DNA from: JAJFVC01 sp039698075
GTDB lineage: Bacteria; Planctomycetota; Planctomycetia; Pirellulales; Thermoguttaceae
Direction: 5' to 3'
Length of the DNA stretch: 43,808 bases
NCBI GenBank assembly: GCA_039698075.1
Contig: JBDKTJ010000012.1
Location: forward strand, 1 to 43,808
Shown here: positions 17,913 to 25,190 of the stretch, in pieces
Layout of the letters: the number at the start of each line of letters is the position of its first letter
Numbering within the stretch: position 1 is the stretch's first letter
Notes under the pieces: model-generated
Told to the model about the DNA's origin: nothing
The model's database searches: none
The model's input: only the letters and a program-made list of their open reading frames with translations
Program-made: the position numbers and the translations under genes

Positions 17913-17921
17913 TGCTATAGT
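17913..17921 (+). promoter_or_regulatory. extended -10 box for the secreted STN-like gene
   Basis: TGCTATAGT is an extended -10 box 50 bases before the ATG at 17972. The -35 position falls in the G-rich heptamer repeat and shows no consensus hexamer. Confidence 0.4.
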
Positions 17922-17971
17922 TCACTGGTGGTCCTTCCCACAACCCGTCCCTCCGACATTCCACGTCCTAC

Positions 17972-18985
17972 ATGTTTTACCGATCTCTACTGCTTTGTCT
18001 GTTGTGCATCGGAACCGCACAGCCCGAGACGCGAGCCGCCACGGTGCAATTGGAACTGATCGGCGACGCCCAGGGCTCGGCCTTGGCCTTTCAGCAATGG
18101 GGCGAGGCGTTGGGTCGGGCGGGCATCGTCAACTTCCGCATTCAAAGCGACTCGGGCGCGGACCGCGTCGGCATCGAAACCCAAGGCGAGCCCGACCATC
18201 CGGTCTATGTGGTCACCGGATTGATTCGCTCGGCCGACGACTTGGTGTTGCCGGGCGCGAAGTTTCGACGCAACGAGGTCGGACGGCTCAAGCAATGGCT
18301 CGACGACCTGGCCCAAAACGGCCCCCCCGGCGTGGACGGCTCTCGAAAACAAATTCTCGGCCTCTCGCCCGCCCAATTCGGACGAATCCATCAGGAACTG
18401 TCGACGCCCGTGGCGTTTGCGACCAGCGGCCAAAACGCCCGACAACTGGCCGAACAAATCGCCGGCTCCCTGAATCGCCCGCTAAAAATGGACGATCAAA
18501 CCGCCCTGGAGCTTGGCCAAGCGACCGTGTCCGAGGAACTGACCGGACTGACCCGCGGGGCGGCGTTGGCCTACGTGCTGCAATCGGCCGGTTTCGGATT
18601 CGTGCCGCAACCGTCGGGCGACTACACCGTGGTCAAGCTGCGACGGGGCGCAGAGGTCTGGCCGGTGGGCTGGCCGCCGGAGAAATCGGACCAGCGCGGT
18701 CCTTCGGCCCTGTTCGAGTTCCGGAACGTGAACGTCCAAAACGTCTCGGCCGCCACCGCGTTGGACGCCATCGCCAAGCGGACCCGACTACCGATCCTGC
18801 TCGATCGTCCGAATCTGTCACGACACGGGATCGATCCGGACAAGGCCATGGTTTCGCTGCCCCGCAGTCGCACGACCTACAGTCTGGCGTTGCGAAGACT
18901 GCTGTTCAAGGCGGGCATGAAGTTTGAGGTCCGCTACGACGAAGCCGGTTCACCGCTGTTGTGGGTCACGTCGGTGAAACCGTAA
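17972..18985 (+). CDS. secreted protein with STN/secretin N-like C-terminal domain
   Basis: A 337-residue protein with a signal peptide (SLLLCLLCIG, cleavage probably near residue 23). The middle resembles helical secretion or envelope proteins. The C-terminal part has the pattern LFEFRNVNVQNVSAATALDAIA, then LPILLDRPNLSRHGID and TYSLALRRLLFKAGMKFEVRYDE. That is the beta-alpha-beta layout of STN/secretin N0 domains, which occur in secretins and TonB-dependent receptors. No secretin pore domain is present and no partner gene is adjacent. Many such standalone proteins occur in Planctomycetota, and their role is unknown. No clear ribosome-binding site was seen. Confidence 0.7.
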   Translation: MFYRSLLLCLLCIGTAQPETRAATVQLELIGDAQGSALAFQQWGEALGRAGIVNFRIQSDSGADRVGIETQGEPDHPVYVVTGLIRSADDLVLPGAKFRRNEVGRLKQWLDDLAQNGPPGVDGSRKQILGLSPAQFGRIHQELSTPVAFATSGQNARQLAEQIAGSLNRPLKMDDQTALELGQATVSEELTGLTRGAALAYVLQSAGFGFVPQPSGDYTVVKLRRGAEVWPVGWPPEKSDQRGPSALFEFRNVNVQNVSAATALDAIAKRTRLPILLDRPNLSRHGIDPDKAMVSLPRSRTTYSLALRRLLFKAGMKFEVRYDEAGSPLLWVTSVKP

Positions 18986-19008
18986 GACCATCGCGGCGCC
19001 GCGAAAAG

Positions 19009-19953
19009 CTACGCCAAATCGCGATCCTCGAACAGCAACAACGCGACCAGCATGGCCACGACGACGTAGACGGCGCAATAGAGCCCGGTCCAAGCCAAAT
19101 ACGCGCCTGGCACCGTCTGACCGGTTGAAATGCCGGCCGAAATGTTGAAATAATCGAGCACCGGCAACACCGCGGCCAGCAGATTCGCCACGAATCGGAC
19201 GATCTCGAACCGTCCGACCGCCGAATCGACCACGACCGGCACCAGATGCCCCAGCACGTAGATCGACGCGCAGAGGATCAGATTGGCCATCATCGGCAGC
19301 CGGGTCGAAATGGCCACGCTGATGGCCGTCAGCACCACGGCTTCCATGAAACCCAGCAGCAAGCCCGGGGCGATTTGCAGCATCTCGCTTTGGCAAATCG
19401 CTCGCGTCGGATCGGCCGTCACCGACTCGCGGGCGTCGTACACCACTTTGAACGAAACGGTGCACAGGAACAGCGCGCCGAGCACCAGAAACATGATCGC
19501 CACGGGCGTCAGGATGCCCAAAAACTTGCCCAAGATGAACTGGCGACGGCCCACCGGCTTCGACAAGAGCGTCAACGCGGTGCGGCCTTCGATCTCATCG
19601 GCGATCGACACGCTGGCGGTCCACAACGCCATGATGACCGACAGGACCATGACCAGCGTCAGCCCCTCTTCCTTGAGCATTTTGATGTCTTCGCCCAGCG
19701 TGTTGTAGGGCACGAACGGAAACAGGACCAGCCCGAAGACGCCGATCGCCAGCAACACGTAGAACAACGGCTGCGACATGGCCTCCTTGCTGGTCGTCCC
19801 ACTGATGGCGGCCACCTTCGGAGCGACCAGGCGCAGCAGCGCGCCCAAAAGCATTAAAACCGCCGCGCCCACAGCCAGACCGGCAGCCACCGTCCAGAGC
19901 GGCGCCACCCAAATCGGAATCGCGCCGAGCAAAATCATGGAATCAGGCGTCAC
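19009..19953 (-). CDS. ABC-2 type transporter permease
   Basis: A 314-residue membrane protein with about six hydrophobic segments. The stretch SVSIADEIEGRTALTLLSKPVGRRQFILGKF (split here around the IEGRT core) is the cytoplasmic loop typical of ABC-2 permeases that carry out export or natural-product-type transport. The start is GTG at 19953, with GGAG about 7 bases upstream; an ATG at 19938 is an alternative. The acylphosphatase gene lies 20 bases upstream on the same strand and the two are probably co-transcribed. No ATP-binding subunit gene lies in the window, so it must pair with one encoded elsewhere. Substrate unknown. Confidence 0.85.
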   Translation of the reverse strand: MTPDSMILLGAIPIWVAPLWTVAAGLAVGAAVLMLLGALLRLVAPKVAAISGTTSKEAMSQPLFYVLLAIGVFGLVLFPFVPYNTLGEDIKMLKEEGLTLVMVLSVIMALWTASVSIADEIEGRTALTLLSKPVGRRQFILGKFLGILTPVAIMFLVLGALFLCTVSFKVVYDARESVTADPTRAICQSEMLQIAPGLLLGFMEAVVLTAISVAISTRLPMMANLILCASIYVLGHLVPVVVDSAVGRFEIVRFVANLLAAVLPVLDYFNISAGISTGQTVPGAYLAWTGLYCAVYVVVAMLVALLLFEDRDLA

Positions 19954-19973
19954 GTTCCTTCTCCGTTTTTCGA

Positions 19974-20258
19974 TTAATGGCGAATTTCGAACATGGCGAA
20001 CCGCCCCGTGGCGGACAGCGTCGTTTGATGGGCGGCCTGAATGTAATGCGACATTTCTCGCTGAACGCTGTCCAAAAACTCGTCGATTTCCCGCGGTTGG
20101 CCCTCGACCACCACCTGGACCCGGCCGTCGGGCAAATTGCGCACGAAACCCGTCACGTCAAACCCGGCGGCCAGCGATCGGACCGTGTAACGAAATCCGA
20201 CGCCCTGCACATGACCGGCGTAATATATCTCGCGTTGCTGCCGCTGCGGCTCCGACAC
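19974..20258 (-). CDS. acyP: acylphosphatase
   Basis: A 94-residue cytoplasmic enzyme hydrolysing carboxyl-phosphate bonds. It shows the acylphosphatase signature VQGVGFRYTV with the phosphate-binding Arg23, and GFVRNLPDGRV with the catalytic Asn41. Length matches the family (about 90). The start is GTG at 20258, preceded by GGAAGGAG with 9 bases spacing. It lies 38 bases after the IscA-type gene and 20 bases before the permease gene, forming a likely three-gene unit. No reason for this association is visible. Confidence 0.93.
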   Translation of the reverse strand: MSEPQRQQREIYYAGHVQGVGFRYTVRSLAAGFDVTGFVRNLPDGRVQVVVEGQPREIDEFLDSVQREMSHYIQAAHQTTLSATGRFAMFEIRH

Positions 20259-20296
20259 CGTCGCTGGCTCCTTCCCGTCAAAACGACGACGAGCGT

Positions 20297-20629
20297 TTAG
20301 TGGTGTCCGCAGCCAGGGCAGCCGCCGCTGCGCGGCACGCTCGGATTGTCGATCGAGAACCCGCGGCCCGTCGGTCCGTCGAGAAAATCGATCTGCGTTC
20401 CGTCCAAAAACAACGCCATCTTTTTGCGGGCCACGATCGCCACGCCGTGTTGTTCGTAGCGGGCGTCAACGGTCGGATCGAAGTCGGTCTCGAAGCCCAG
20501 GGTATATTGAAACCCGGAGCAACCGCCGCCGGCGATGCCCATCCGAAGCACGGCCGTCGACTCCACCTTCTGGGCGTCTCGATACCGTTTGATTTCGTTG
20601 GCGGCCGCCTCCGTCAAACTGATTCCCAT
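20297..20629 (-). CDS. A-type iron-sulfur cluster carrier (IscA/ErpA/HesB)
   Basis: A 110-residue protein in the usual size range for A-type Fe-S carriers. The three conserved cysteines are present: Cys37 (GGGCSGFQY), Cys104 and Cys107 (GGCPGCGHH). It would carry and hand over [2Fe-2S] or [4Fe-4S] clusters to client enzymes; radical SAM proteins such as MqnE are possible clients. The ATG at 20629 is chosen because GGAG precedes it by about 10 bases and the family usually begins here; an in-frame ATG at 20665 adds 12 residues. No other isc/suf genes are nearby. Confidence 0.92.
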   Translation of the reverse strand: MGISLTEAAANEIKRYRDAQKVESTAVLRMGIAGGGCSGFQYTLGFETDFDPTVDARYEQHGVAIVARKKMALFLDGTQIDFLDGPTGRGFSIDNPSVPRSGGCPGCGHH

Positions 20630-20710
20630 GGCTGGTTCAACTCCAAGAAGAAAGGATTCACTCATCCACTATAATTATCGTACCGTGCCGGACGGCGAAA
20701 GCCAAGGTGT

Positions 20711-20752
20711 CGGAACGGGGGGCGGGGAACTGGGGATGGGGGGCGAGAGAGC
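20711..20752. repeat. G-rich phased heptanucleotide repeat
   Basis: Six 7-mers in exact phase: CGGAACG, GGGGGCG, GGGAACT, GGGGATG, GGGGGCG, AGAGAGC. This resembles the short tandemly repeated repetitive heptamers described in heterocystous cyanobacteria. Confidence 0.7.
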
Positions 20753-20793
20753 TGCAAAAAGTGTCGGTGGTTCGAGCGTGTCCGCCAATCAAT

Positions 20794-20830
20794 TTTCTCT
20801 CCCATCGAAAGAGGGTCAAGGGGAGGGCTG
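20794..20830. repeat. REP-like element
   Basis: The sequence TTTCTCTCCCATCGAAAGAG, followed by GGTCAAGGGGAGGG, closely matches the widespread CCCTCTCC...GAGAGGGTCAGGGTGAGGG intergenic element. A related copy forms the end of the ACT gene (3066-3090). Confidence 0.6.
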
Positions 20831-20851
20831 CACAAAAGAAAAGCTGGACGT

Positions 20852-20900
20852 GCCCCCCGTCTCTGTTCCCCAGTCCCTCGTCCCCGGCCCCTATCTCCCA
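20852..20900. repeat. C-rich phased heptanucleotide repeat
   Basis: Seven 7-mers in phase: GCCCCCC, GTCTCTG, TTCCCCA, GTCCCTC, GTCCCCG, GCCCCTA, TCTCCCA. Opposite strand bias to the array at 20711-20752. The last unit overlaps the end of the Nudix gene. Confidence 0.7.
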
Positions 20901-21511
20901 AAAAGGGCTTTCATGCAGATTTGCGACCAGGTTTCAAAACCGTCCATGTCGGCCAACACGTCGGCCACCGGACGAAACCCGCTTTGAATGATCTCGGTTT
21001 CACGCGGCCGCACCGCGGGCCGTTCGACGTCGAAGCGATGCACGACGCCCAAATGCACCCGGCCCACCTCGGTCTCGTCGTCGTTGATCATGCCGACGCA
21101 CTGAGCCCGATAGGGTGTGTCGATGGCCACCTCTTCGTCCAGCTCGCGTCGCAGGCCCTCTTCGTAGGGATTGCCGCCGTGGGTCGACACGTCCACGGTC
21201 GAAATGTGGCCGCCGATGCCCACGCTGCGCTTGCTGTGCAGGCGGCCCTCGCCCATGCCGTCGCCCCGGGTGTATTGAAACACCGACTCGACGCCGGAGG
21301 GGTCCGTATAGCGAAAGAGGACGTAAGGGATGAGCTGCTTGAAGCCGGGGTCCTTTTCCACCTCGGACCGGGGACGGTAGCTGATGTGTTCCGGACGCAG
21401 CAGTTCGTCGAGATACCGACCGACCTCGTCGCTAAATCCTTGAAAATGGCCCAACCGATGGAACAATTCGGTGGGCACGACCAAAACCCGCTCCTGATGC
21501 GTTTCTGACAC
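20891..21511 (-). CDS. Nudix-type hydrolase with an insertion in the Nudix box
   Basis: A 206-residue protein. The segment VGIGGHISTVDVSTHGGNPY followed by EEGLRRELDEEVAI fits the Nudix box GX5EX7REUXEEXGU only if about 10 residues are inserted between the Gly and the RE..EE part. It resembles the phosphoesterase-type Nudix proteins with that insertion. Substrate unknown; catalysis would need the Glu residues of RELDEEV for magnesium. The GTG at 21511 is preferred, with AAGGA 7 bases upstream; the reading frame is open further upstream to 21625 but without support. The gene precedes the iscA-type gene by about 260 bases and may not be co-transcribed. Confidence 0.72.
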   Translation of the reverse strand: MSETHQERVLVVPTELFHRLGHFQGFSDEVGRYLDELLRPEHISYRPRSEVEKDPGFKQLIPYVLFRYTDPSGVESVFQYTRGDGMGEGRLHSKRSVGIGGHISTVDVSTHGGNPYEEGLRRELDEEVAIDTPYRAQCVGMINDDETEVGRVHLGVVHRFDVERPAVRPRETEIIQSGFRPVADVLADMDGFETWSQICMKALFGR

Positions 21512-21611
21512 GGCAACGTCCTTTCCGCAACTCTTCGCAAATCGTCCGGCCCGCAGTATACCGGGCGACCGGGCCGGCAACAAGCAGCCCGTTGCGACGA
21601 GGCTTCCCACT

Positions 21612-21640
21612 TGTGGAGGATCCAATCACAACCTACAATT
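21612..21640 (+). promoter_or_regulatory. sigma70-like promoter for the YhaM-like gene
   Basis: TTGTGG (21612-21617) and TACAAT (21635-21640) are 17 bases apart. Transcription would begin near 21647, some 35-43 bases before the start codon. The -35 is weak. Confidence 0.5.
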
Positions 21641-21680
21641 CAAGCGGGCGTTTTCCCGCATCGATTCCTTTTTTCCATTC

Positions 21681-22706
21681 GTGTCTTCCATGCCGCGACG
21701 GTACGTCAACCAGTTCAACCATCAAGAGCCCATCCACCAGGCGTTCATCGCCGGCGACAAACAGCTTCGGCCGAATCGCAACGGCAACCTTTATCTCCAA
21801 GTGGCGCTGTCCGATCGGACCGGTTCGATCGCCGCGCGGTTTTGGAACGCCGGCGAGACGATTTATCAATCGTTCGATAACGGCGATTACGTATTCGTCG
21901 AGGGCACGGCCCAACTCTATCAGGGCGCGATGCAGATTCTCGGAACGAAGCTGCGCAAGCTCGACCCGTCCGAGGTGGACCCCGCCGATTTCACGCCCGA
22001 GCCGCCGGTGGCCGTCGATCGGCTGACGGTCCGGCTGTGCGAGATGCTGCGTTCGATGAACGATCCCGCGTTGAAGACGTTGGCCGAGTGTTTTCTGGTG
22101 GACGAGCCGCTGATGGCGAAGCTGTCGATGGCGCCGGCCGGCACCAAGAACCATCATGCCGTTCACGGCGGGCTGTTGGAGCACACGGTCAGCCTGATGG
22201 ACGTCGTCTCGCGCGTGGCCCCGTGCTATCCGCAAGTCGACCGCGACCTGCTGTTGTTCGGCGCGTTTTTGCACGACCTCGGCAAAGTGGACGAGCTGCG
22301 TTACCAGCGCGAGTTGACCTACACGGACGAGGGCCAACTGGTCGGCCATCTGGTGCTGGCCATCGCCATGCTCGACCGAAAAGTCGTCGAGGCCGAAAAA
22401 CTCTCCGGCGAGCCGATGCCCGCCGAAACGGTTTTGCGGCTGAAACACATGATCCTCAGCCATCACGGCGAATACGCCTTCGGCAGCCCCAAGTTGCCCA
22501 TGACGCTCGAAGCCATCGCCTTGTGCCAGCTCGACAACCTCGACGCCAAGATCAACACGTTCGCCCAACTGATGCAGGAAGACCCGAACACGGACAGCCC
22601 CTGGACGCTGTTCAACGCGAACCTCGGCCGAAAACTTTTCAAGGGCGAGGGCGGAAAGCGGAAGACGGAAGACCCGTCGGCGTCCGACGCGTCCGAATCG
22701 CGTTAA
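21681..22706 (+). CDS. YhaM-type 3'-5' exoribonuclease (OB-fold plus HD domain)
   Basis: A 341-residue protein with an N-terminal OB-fold nucleic-acid-binding domain (about 17-95; ALSDRTGSIAARFWN) and a C-terminal HD phosphohydrolase domain. Metal-binding residues are His168 (LLEHTV), His198-Asp199 (FLHDLGKV), His261-His262 (ILSHHGEY) and Asp288 (DNLDAK). This is the YhaM/CBF1 layout, which degrades RNA or single-stranded DNA from the 3' end. The start may be GTG 21681 or ATG 21690. The last residues (KRKTEDP) are encoded by three heptanucleotide repeats. RNase R follows 15 bases later, so a co-transcribed RNA-decay pair is likely. Confidence 0.88.
   Translation: MSSMPRRYVNQFNHQEPIHQAFIAGDKQLRPNRNGNLYLQVALSDRTGSIAARFWNAGETIYQSFDNGDYVFVEGTAQLYQGAMQILGTKLRKLDPSEVDPADFTPEPPVAVDRLTVRLCEMLRSMNDPALKTLAECFLVDEPLMAKLSMAPAGTKNHHAVHGGLLEHTVSLMDVVSRVAPCYPQVDRDLLLFGAFLHDLGKVDELRYQRELTYTDEGQLVGHLVLAIAMLDRKVVEAEKLSGEPMPAETVLRLKHMILSHHGEYAFGSPKLPMTLEAIALCQLDNLDAKINTFAQLMQEDPNTDSPWTLFNANLGRKLFKGEGGKRKTEDPSASDASESR
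22651..22671. repeat. phased heptanucleotide repeat in the YhaM-like gene end
   Basis: Three 7-mers GCGGAAA, GCGGAAG, ACGGAAG in exact phase near the stop codon. Complementary in style to the array at 15014-15041. Confidence 0.65.
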
Positions 22707-22721
22707 ACGAAACTCTTTTTT

Positions 22722-24962
22722 ATGAAAAAACTCGAAGAATCCATCGTCGGACTGGTCGCCGCCAAAGGCTACCGTCCACAAAAACCTCGGCAAATCGCCC
22801 AGCAATTAAAACTGTCGAAAGACGACGTGCCGGAGGTGAAAAAAGTCGTCAAACGGCTCGTTCGCGACCGACGCTTGCGTTACGGTCCGAACCATCTGGT
22901 GATGCCGCCGGCCGAACGGAAGGTCGAAACGAAAGCCGTCGTAAAACCCGAGAAAAAACCAGACCAAAGCAAGAAAAAGCCCTCGAATCGTCGGACCGGC
23001 GTGTTTCAACGTCGGTCGCAAGGATTCGGATTTGTCCGCGTCACGGATCAGCCCGTTGTCCCCGGAGCGAAAGACATTTACGTTCCCGCCGATCAGGCCG
23101 GCGATGCCGCCACAGGCGACGTGGTCGTGGTCGAGTTGCAACGCGCCCGTCGCGGCGATCCGGGCCCTCGCGGTCGGATTCTCGAAATCGTCGAGCGGCA
23201 GACGCACCAGTTCGTCGGCACGTATTTGGAATCGGGCGGCGCGGCCTACGTGAAGGTCAACGGCGCGTTGTTCGCCCGGCCCATCTACGTCGGCGATCCC
23301 GGGGCGAAAAACGCCCAGCCCGACGACAAGGTCGTGTTGGAGATGATCCGATTTCCGTCCCCGTTGCGTGACGGCGAGGGCGTGATCACCGAAGTGCTCG
23401 GTCCGCGCGGCGAGCCGGGCGTCGATACGCTTTCGATCATCCGCGAGTTCAACTTGCCCGACCCATTCGCCGCCGATGCGATGGACGAGGCGGAGCATTT
23501 GGCCGACCAGTTCGACGAATCGCTCGACGGGCGGACCGATTTCTCGCAAGAGATCGTCGTGACGATCGACCCGGTCGACGCGCGGGATTTCGACGACGCG
23601 ATTTCGCTCACTAAACTGCCCAGCGGCCATTGGCGGCTCGGCGTTCACATCGCCGACGTGTCGCATTTCGTTCGTCCGCGAACGCCGCTGGATCGCGAGG
23701 CGATGGAGCGGGGCACGAGCGTGTATCTGCCCGACCGCGTGTTGCCGATGTTGCCCGAGGTGCTCTCGAACGGACTGGCGAGCCTTCAGCCGGGCAAGCT
23801 GCGTTACACGAAATCGGTCGTCATGGAGTTCACCGACGAAGGGCTGCGCCTTTCGACGGAGCTGTTTTCGGCGGCCATCCGCAGCAGCAAGCGTCTGACC
23901 TACGAGCAAGTCGACGACTTTTTGGCCGACCGTCAGGCCGCGCGTCGAAAGCTGGGCGCCACGGTTTGTGATCTGCTGGGCCGCATGCACACGCTGGCCA
24001 TGACGCTTCGACGACGCCGCATGACCAACGGCTCGCTCGAATTGACTATGCCTGAGGTCAAAGTGGACCTCGATCGACAGGGCCGGGTGTCGGGCGCTCA
24101 CGTGGTTGAAGACACGGAAAGCCATCAGGTCATCGAGGAGTTCATGCTCGCGGCCAACGAGGCCGTGGCCGAAACGCTGCACGATCGGGGGCTGCACTTC
24201 TTGCGGCGAATCCACCAGGCGCCCACGCAGCAAAAGATTCAAGCGCTGCAAGAGTTCATGACCGAGTTGGGCTACGCCAACGAGGGATTACAGGATCGTT
24301 TTGCCTTGCAAAAACTGCTGACAAGCGCGTTGGGCCGGCGCGAACAACATGCGGTGCACTTCGCCGTGTTGCGATCCATGCAGCGGGCGATTTACAGTCC
24401 GATGGAGGAGGGCCACTATGCGCTGGCCAGCGACTGCTATTGTCATTTCACCTCGCCCATCCGCCGCTATCCCGACCTGACGGTCCATCGATTGGTCGAG
24501 GCCCTGTTGACCAAGAAAAAACCGCGCAACGATTACGACGAGTTGGTGGCGTTGGGGCGTCATTGCTCCGAGCGCGAACAACGGGCCGACGCCGCCGAAC
24601 GCGATCTGACCAAACTGAAGCTGTTGAGCTACCTGAGCGATCGGATCGGCGAGGAAATGGACGCGGTCGTCACGGGCGTGGAAAGCTACGGGCTGTTCGT
24701 CCAAGGCGTCGAACTGCCGGCCGAAGGTCTGGTGCGCGTCGAGACGCTCGGCGACGATTCCTATCGTTTCGACCGGGCCGCCCACACGCTGGCCGGCCAC
24801 CGCGAAGGCAACAGCTATCGGCTCGGCGACGTGTTGCGGGTGGCGGTGTCGCGGGTCGATCTGGATCGCCGCGAGTTGGATTTTCGCGTGGTCGATCGCA
24901 ACAAGAAAGGTTCTGGAAGCGGTTTCAAAACTCGAAAATGCCTCCCACGACCGAAAAAATAA
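22722..24962 (+). CDS. rnr: ribonuclease R
   Basis: A 746-residue processive 3'-5' exoribonuclease of the RNB family. Order: a winged-helix-like N-terminus (1-60), a lysine-rich linker, cold-shock domains (about 90-215), the RNB catalytic domain (about 265-600) and an S1 domain (about 640-725). The metal-binding acidic cluster is IDPVDARDFDDAISL, with Asp283, Asp289, Asp291 and Asp292. HFTSPIRRYPDL is the RNB signature. The length is close to that of other RNase R proteins. The basic C-terminal tail (KKGSGSGFKTRK) contains one arm of a 13-bp inverted repeat, so the stop codon lies in a potential hairpin loop. It probably helps clear structured RNA and acts with the YhaM-like protein. Confidence 0.95.
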   Translation: MKKLEESIVGLVAAKGYRPQKPRQIAQQLKLSKDDVPEVKKVVKRLVRDRRLRYGPNHLVMPPAERKVETKAVVKPEKKPDQSKKKPSNRRTGVFQRRSQGFGFVRVTDQPVVPGAKDIYVPADQAGDAATGDVVVVELQRARRGDPGPRGRILEIVERQTHQFVGTYLESGGAAYVKVNGALFARPIYVGDPGAKNAQPDDKVVLEMIRFPSPLRDGEGVITEVLGPRGEPGVDTLSIIREFNLPDPFAADAMDEAEHLADQFDESLDGRTDFSQEIVVTIDPVDARDFDDAISLTKLPSGHWRLGVHIADVSHFVRPRTPLDREAMERGTSVYLPDRVLPMLPEVLSNGLASLQPGKLRYTKSVVMEFTDEGLRLSTELFSAAIRSSKRLTYEQVDDFLADRQAARRKLGATVCDLLGRMHTLAMTLRRRRMTNGSLELTMPEVKVDLDRQGRVSGAHVVEDTESHQVIEEFMLAANEAVAETLHDRGLHFLRRIHQAPTQQKIQALQEFMTELGYANEGLQDRFALQKLLTSALGRREQHAVHFAVLRSMQRAIYSPMEEGHYALASDCYCHFTSPIRRYPDLTVHRLVEALLTKKKPRNDYDELVALGRHCSEREQRADAAERDLTKLKLLSYLSDRIGEEMDAVVTGVESYGLFVQGVELPAEGLVRVETLGDDSYRFDRAAHTLAGHREGNSYRLGDVLRVAVSRVDLDRRELDFRVVDRNKKGSGSGFKTRKCLPRPKK

Positions 24963-24987
24963 TCGTGAGAAGCCAGTTTTGAAACCG
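24920..24987. repeat. 13-bp inverted repeat spanning the rnr stop codon
   Basis: CGGTTTCAAAACT (24920-24932) is perfectly complementary to AGTTTTGAAACCG (24975-24987), with a 42-base loop containing the rnr stop. The inner 11-mer also occurs at 20930-20940 and 28213-28223. Confidence 0.7.
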
Positions 24988-25015
24988 GCGATAAAGACAA
25001 GTCACGGGCGCGCAA

Positions 25016-25073
25016 CGTCAGAAAATCAAGCTAGCCGCATCCGTGGTTTGGCATGATGCGCCGCTTTCTGACG
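25016..25073. repeat. nested inverted repeat upstream of the gcv promoter
   Basis: CGTCAGAAA (25016-25024) pairs with TTTCTGACG (25065-25073), and inside it CGCATC (25036-25041) pairs with GATGCG (25055-25060). It lies between rnr and the gcvT promoter. There is no T-tract, and the layout does not match a glycine riboswitch. It could serve as an operator, a decay-blocking hairpin or a terminator-like structure. Confidence 0.5.
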
Positions 25074-25092
25074 ATCCTAAAAACTCCCCCCA

Positions 25093-25121
25093 CTGGCTGC
25101 CGTTCCGCCGATTGCTACAAT
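25093..25121 (+). promoter_or_regulatory. promoter candidate of the gcvT-gcvH-gcvPA operon
   Basis: TACAAT (25116-25121), preceded by TG at the extended position (TGCTACAAT), with CTGGCT 17 bases upstream as a weak -35. Leader about 63 bases. Confidence 0.5.
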
Positions 25122-25190
25122 AGACTCTTTCTCGACGGCCGGGACGCTGGTGTCTTGGCGCTTTGAGTTGTTTTGACGCGGAGATTGTTC

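Larger units (their letters stand above)
20666..20890. other. 225-bp repeat-rich intergenic region
   Basis: No gene. It contains two arrays of phased heptamers, G-rich on the left (20711-20752) and C-rich on the right (20852-20900, running into the Nudix gene 3' end). A REP-like element (20794-20830) lies between them. The opposite-strand bias of the two arrays would let the transcript or DNA fold back. Upstream of the iscA-type gene on the minus strand there is a TTATAGT-like -10 candidate near 20670. Confidence 0.6.

Noticed and set aside
24963..25190. Possible glycine riboswitch upstream of gcvT
   Set aside because: The structured element lies upstream of the likely promoter and does not show the glycine aptamer layout, so it would not be in the gcv transcript.
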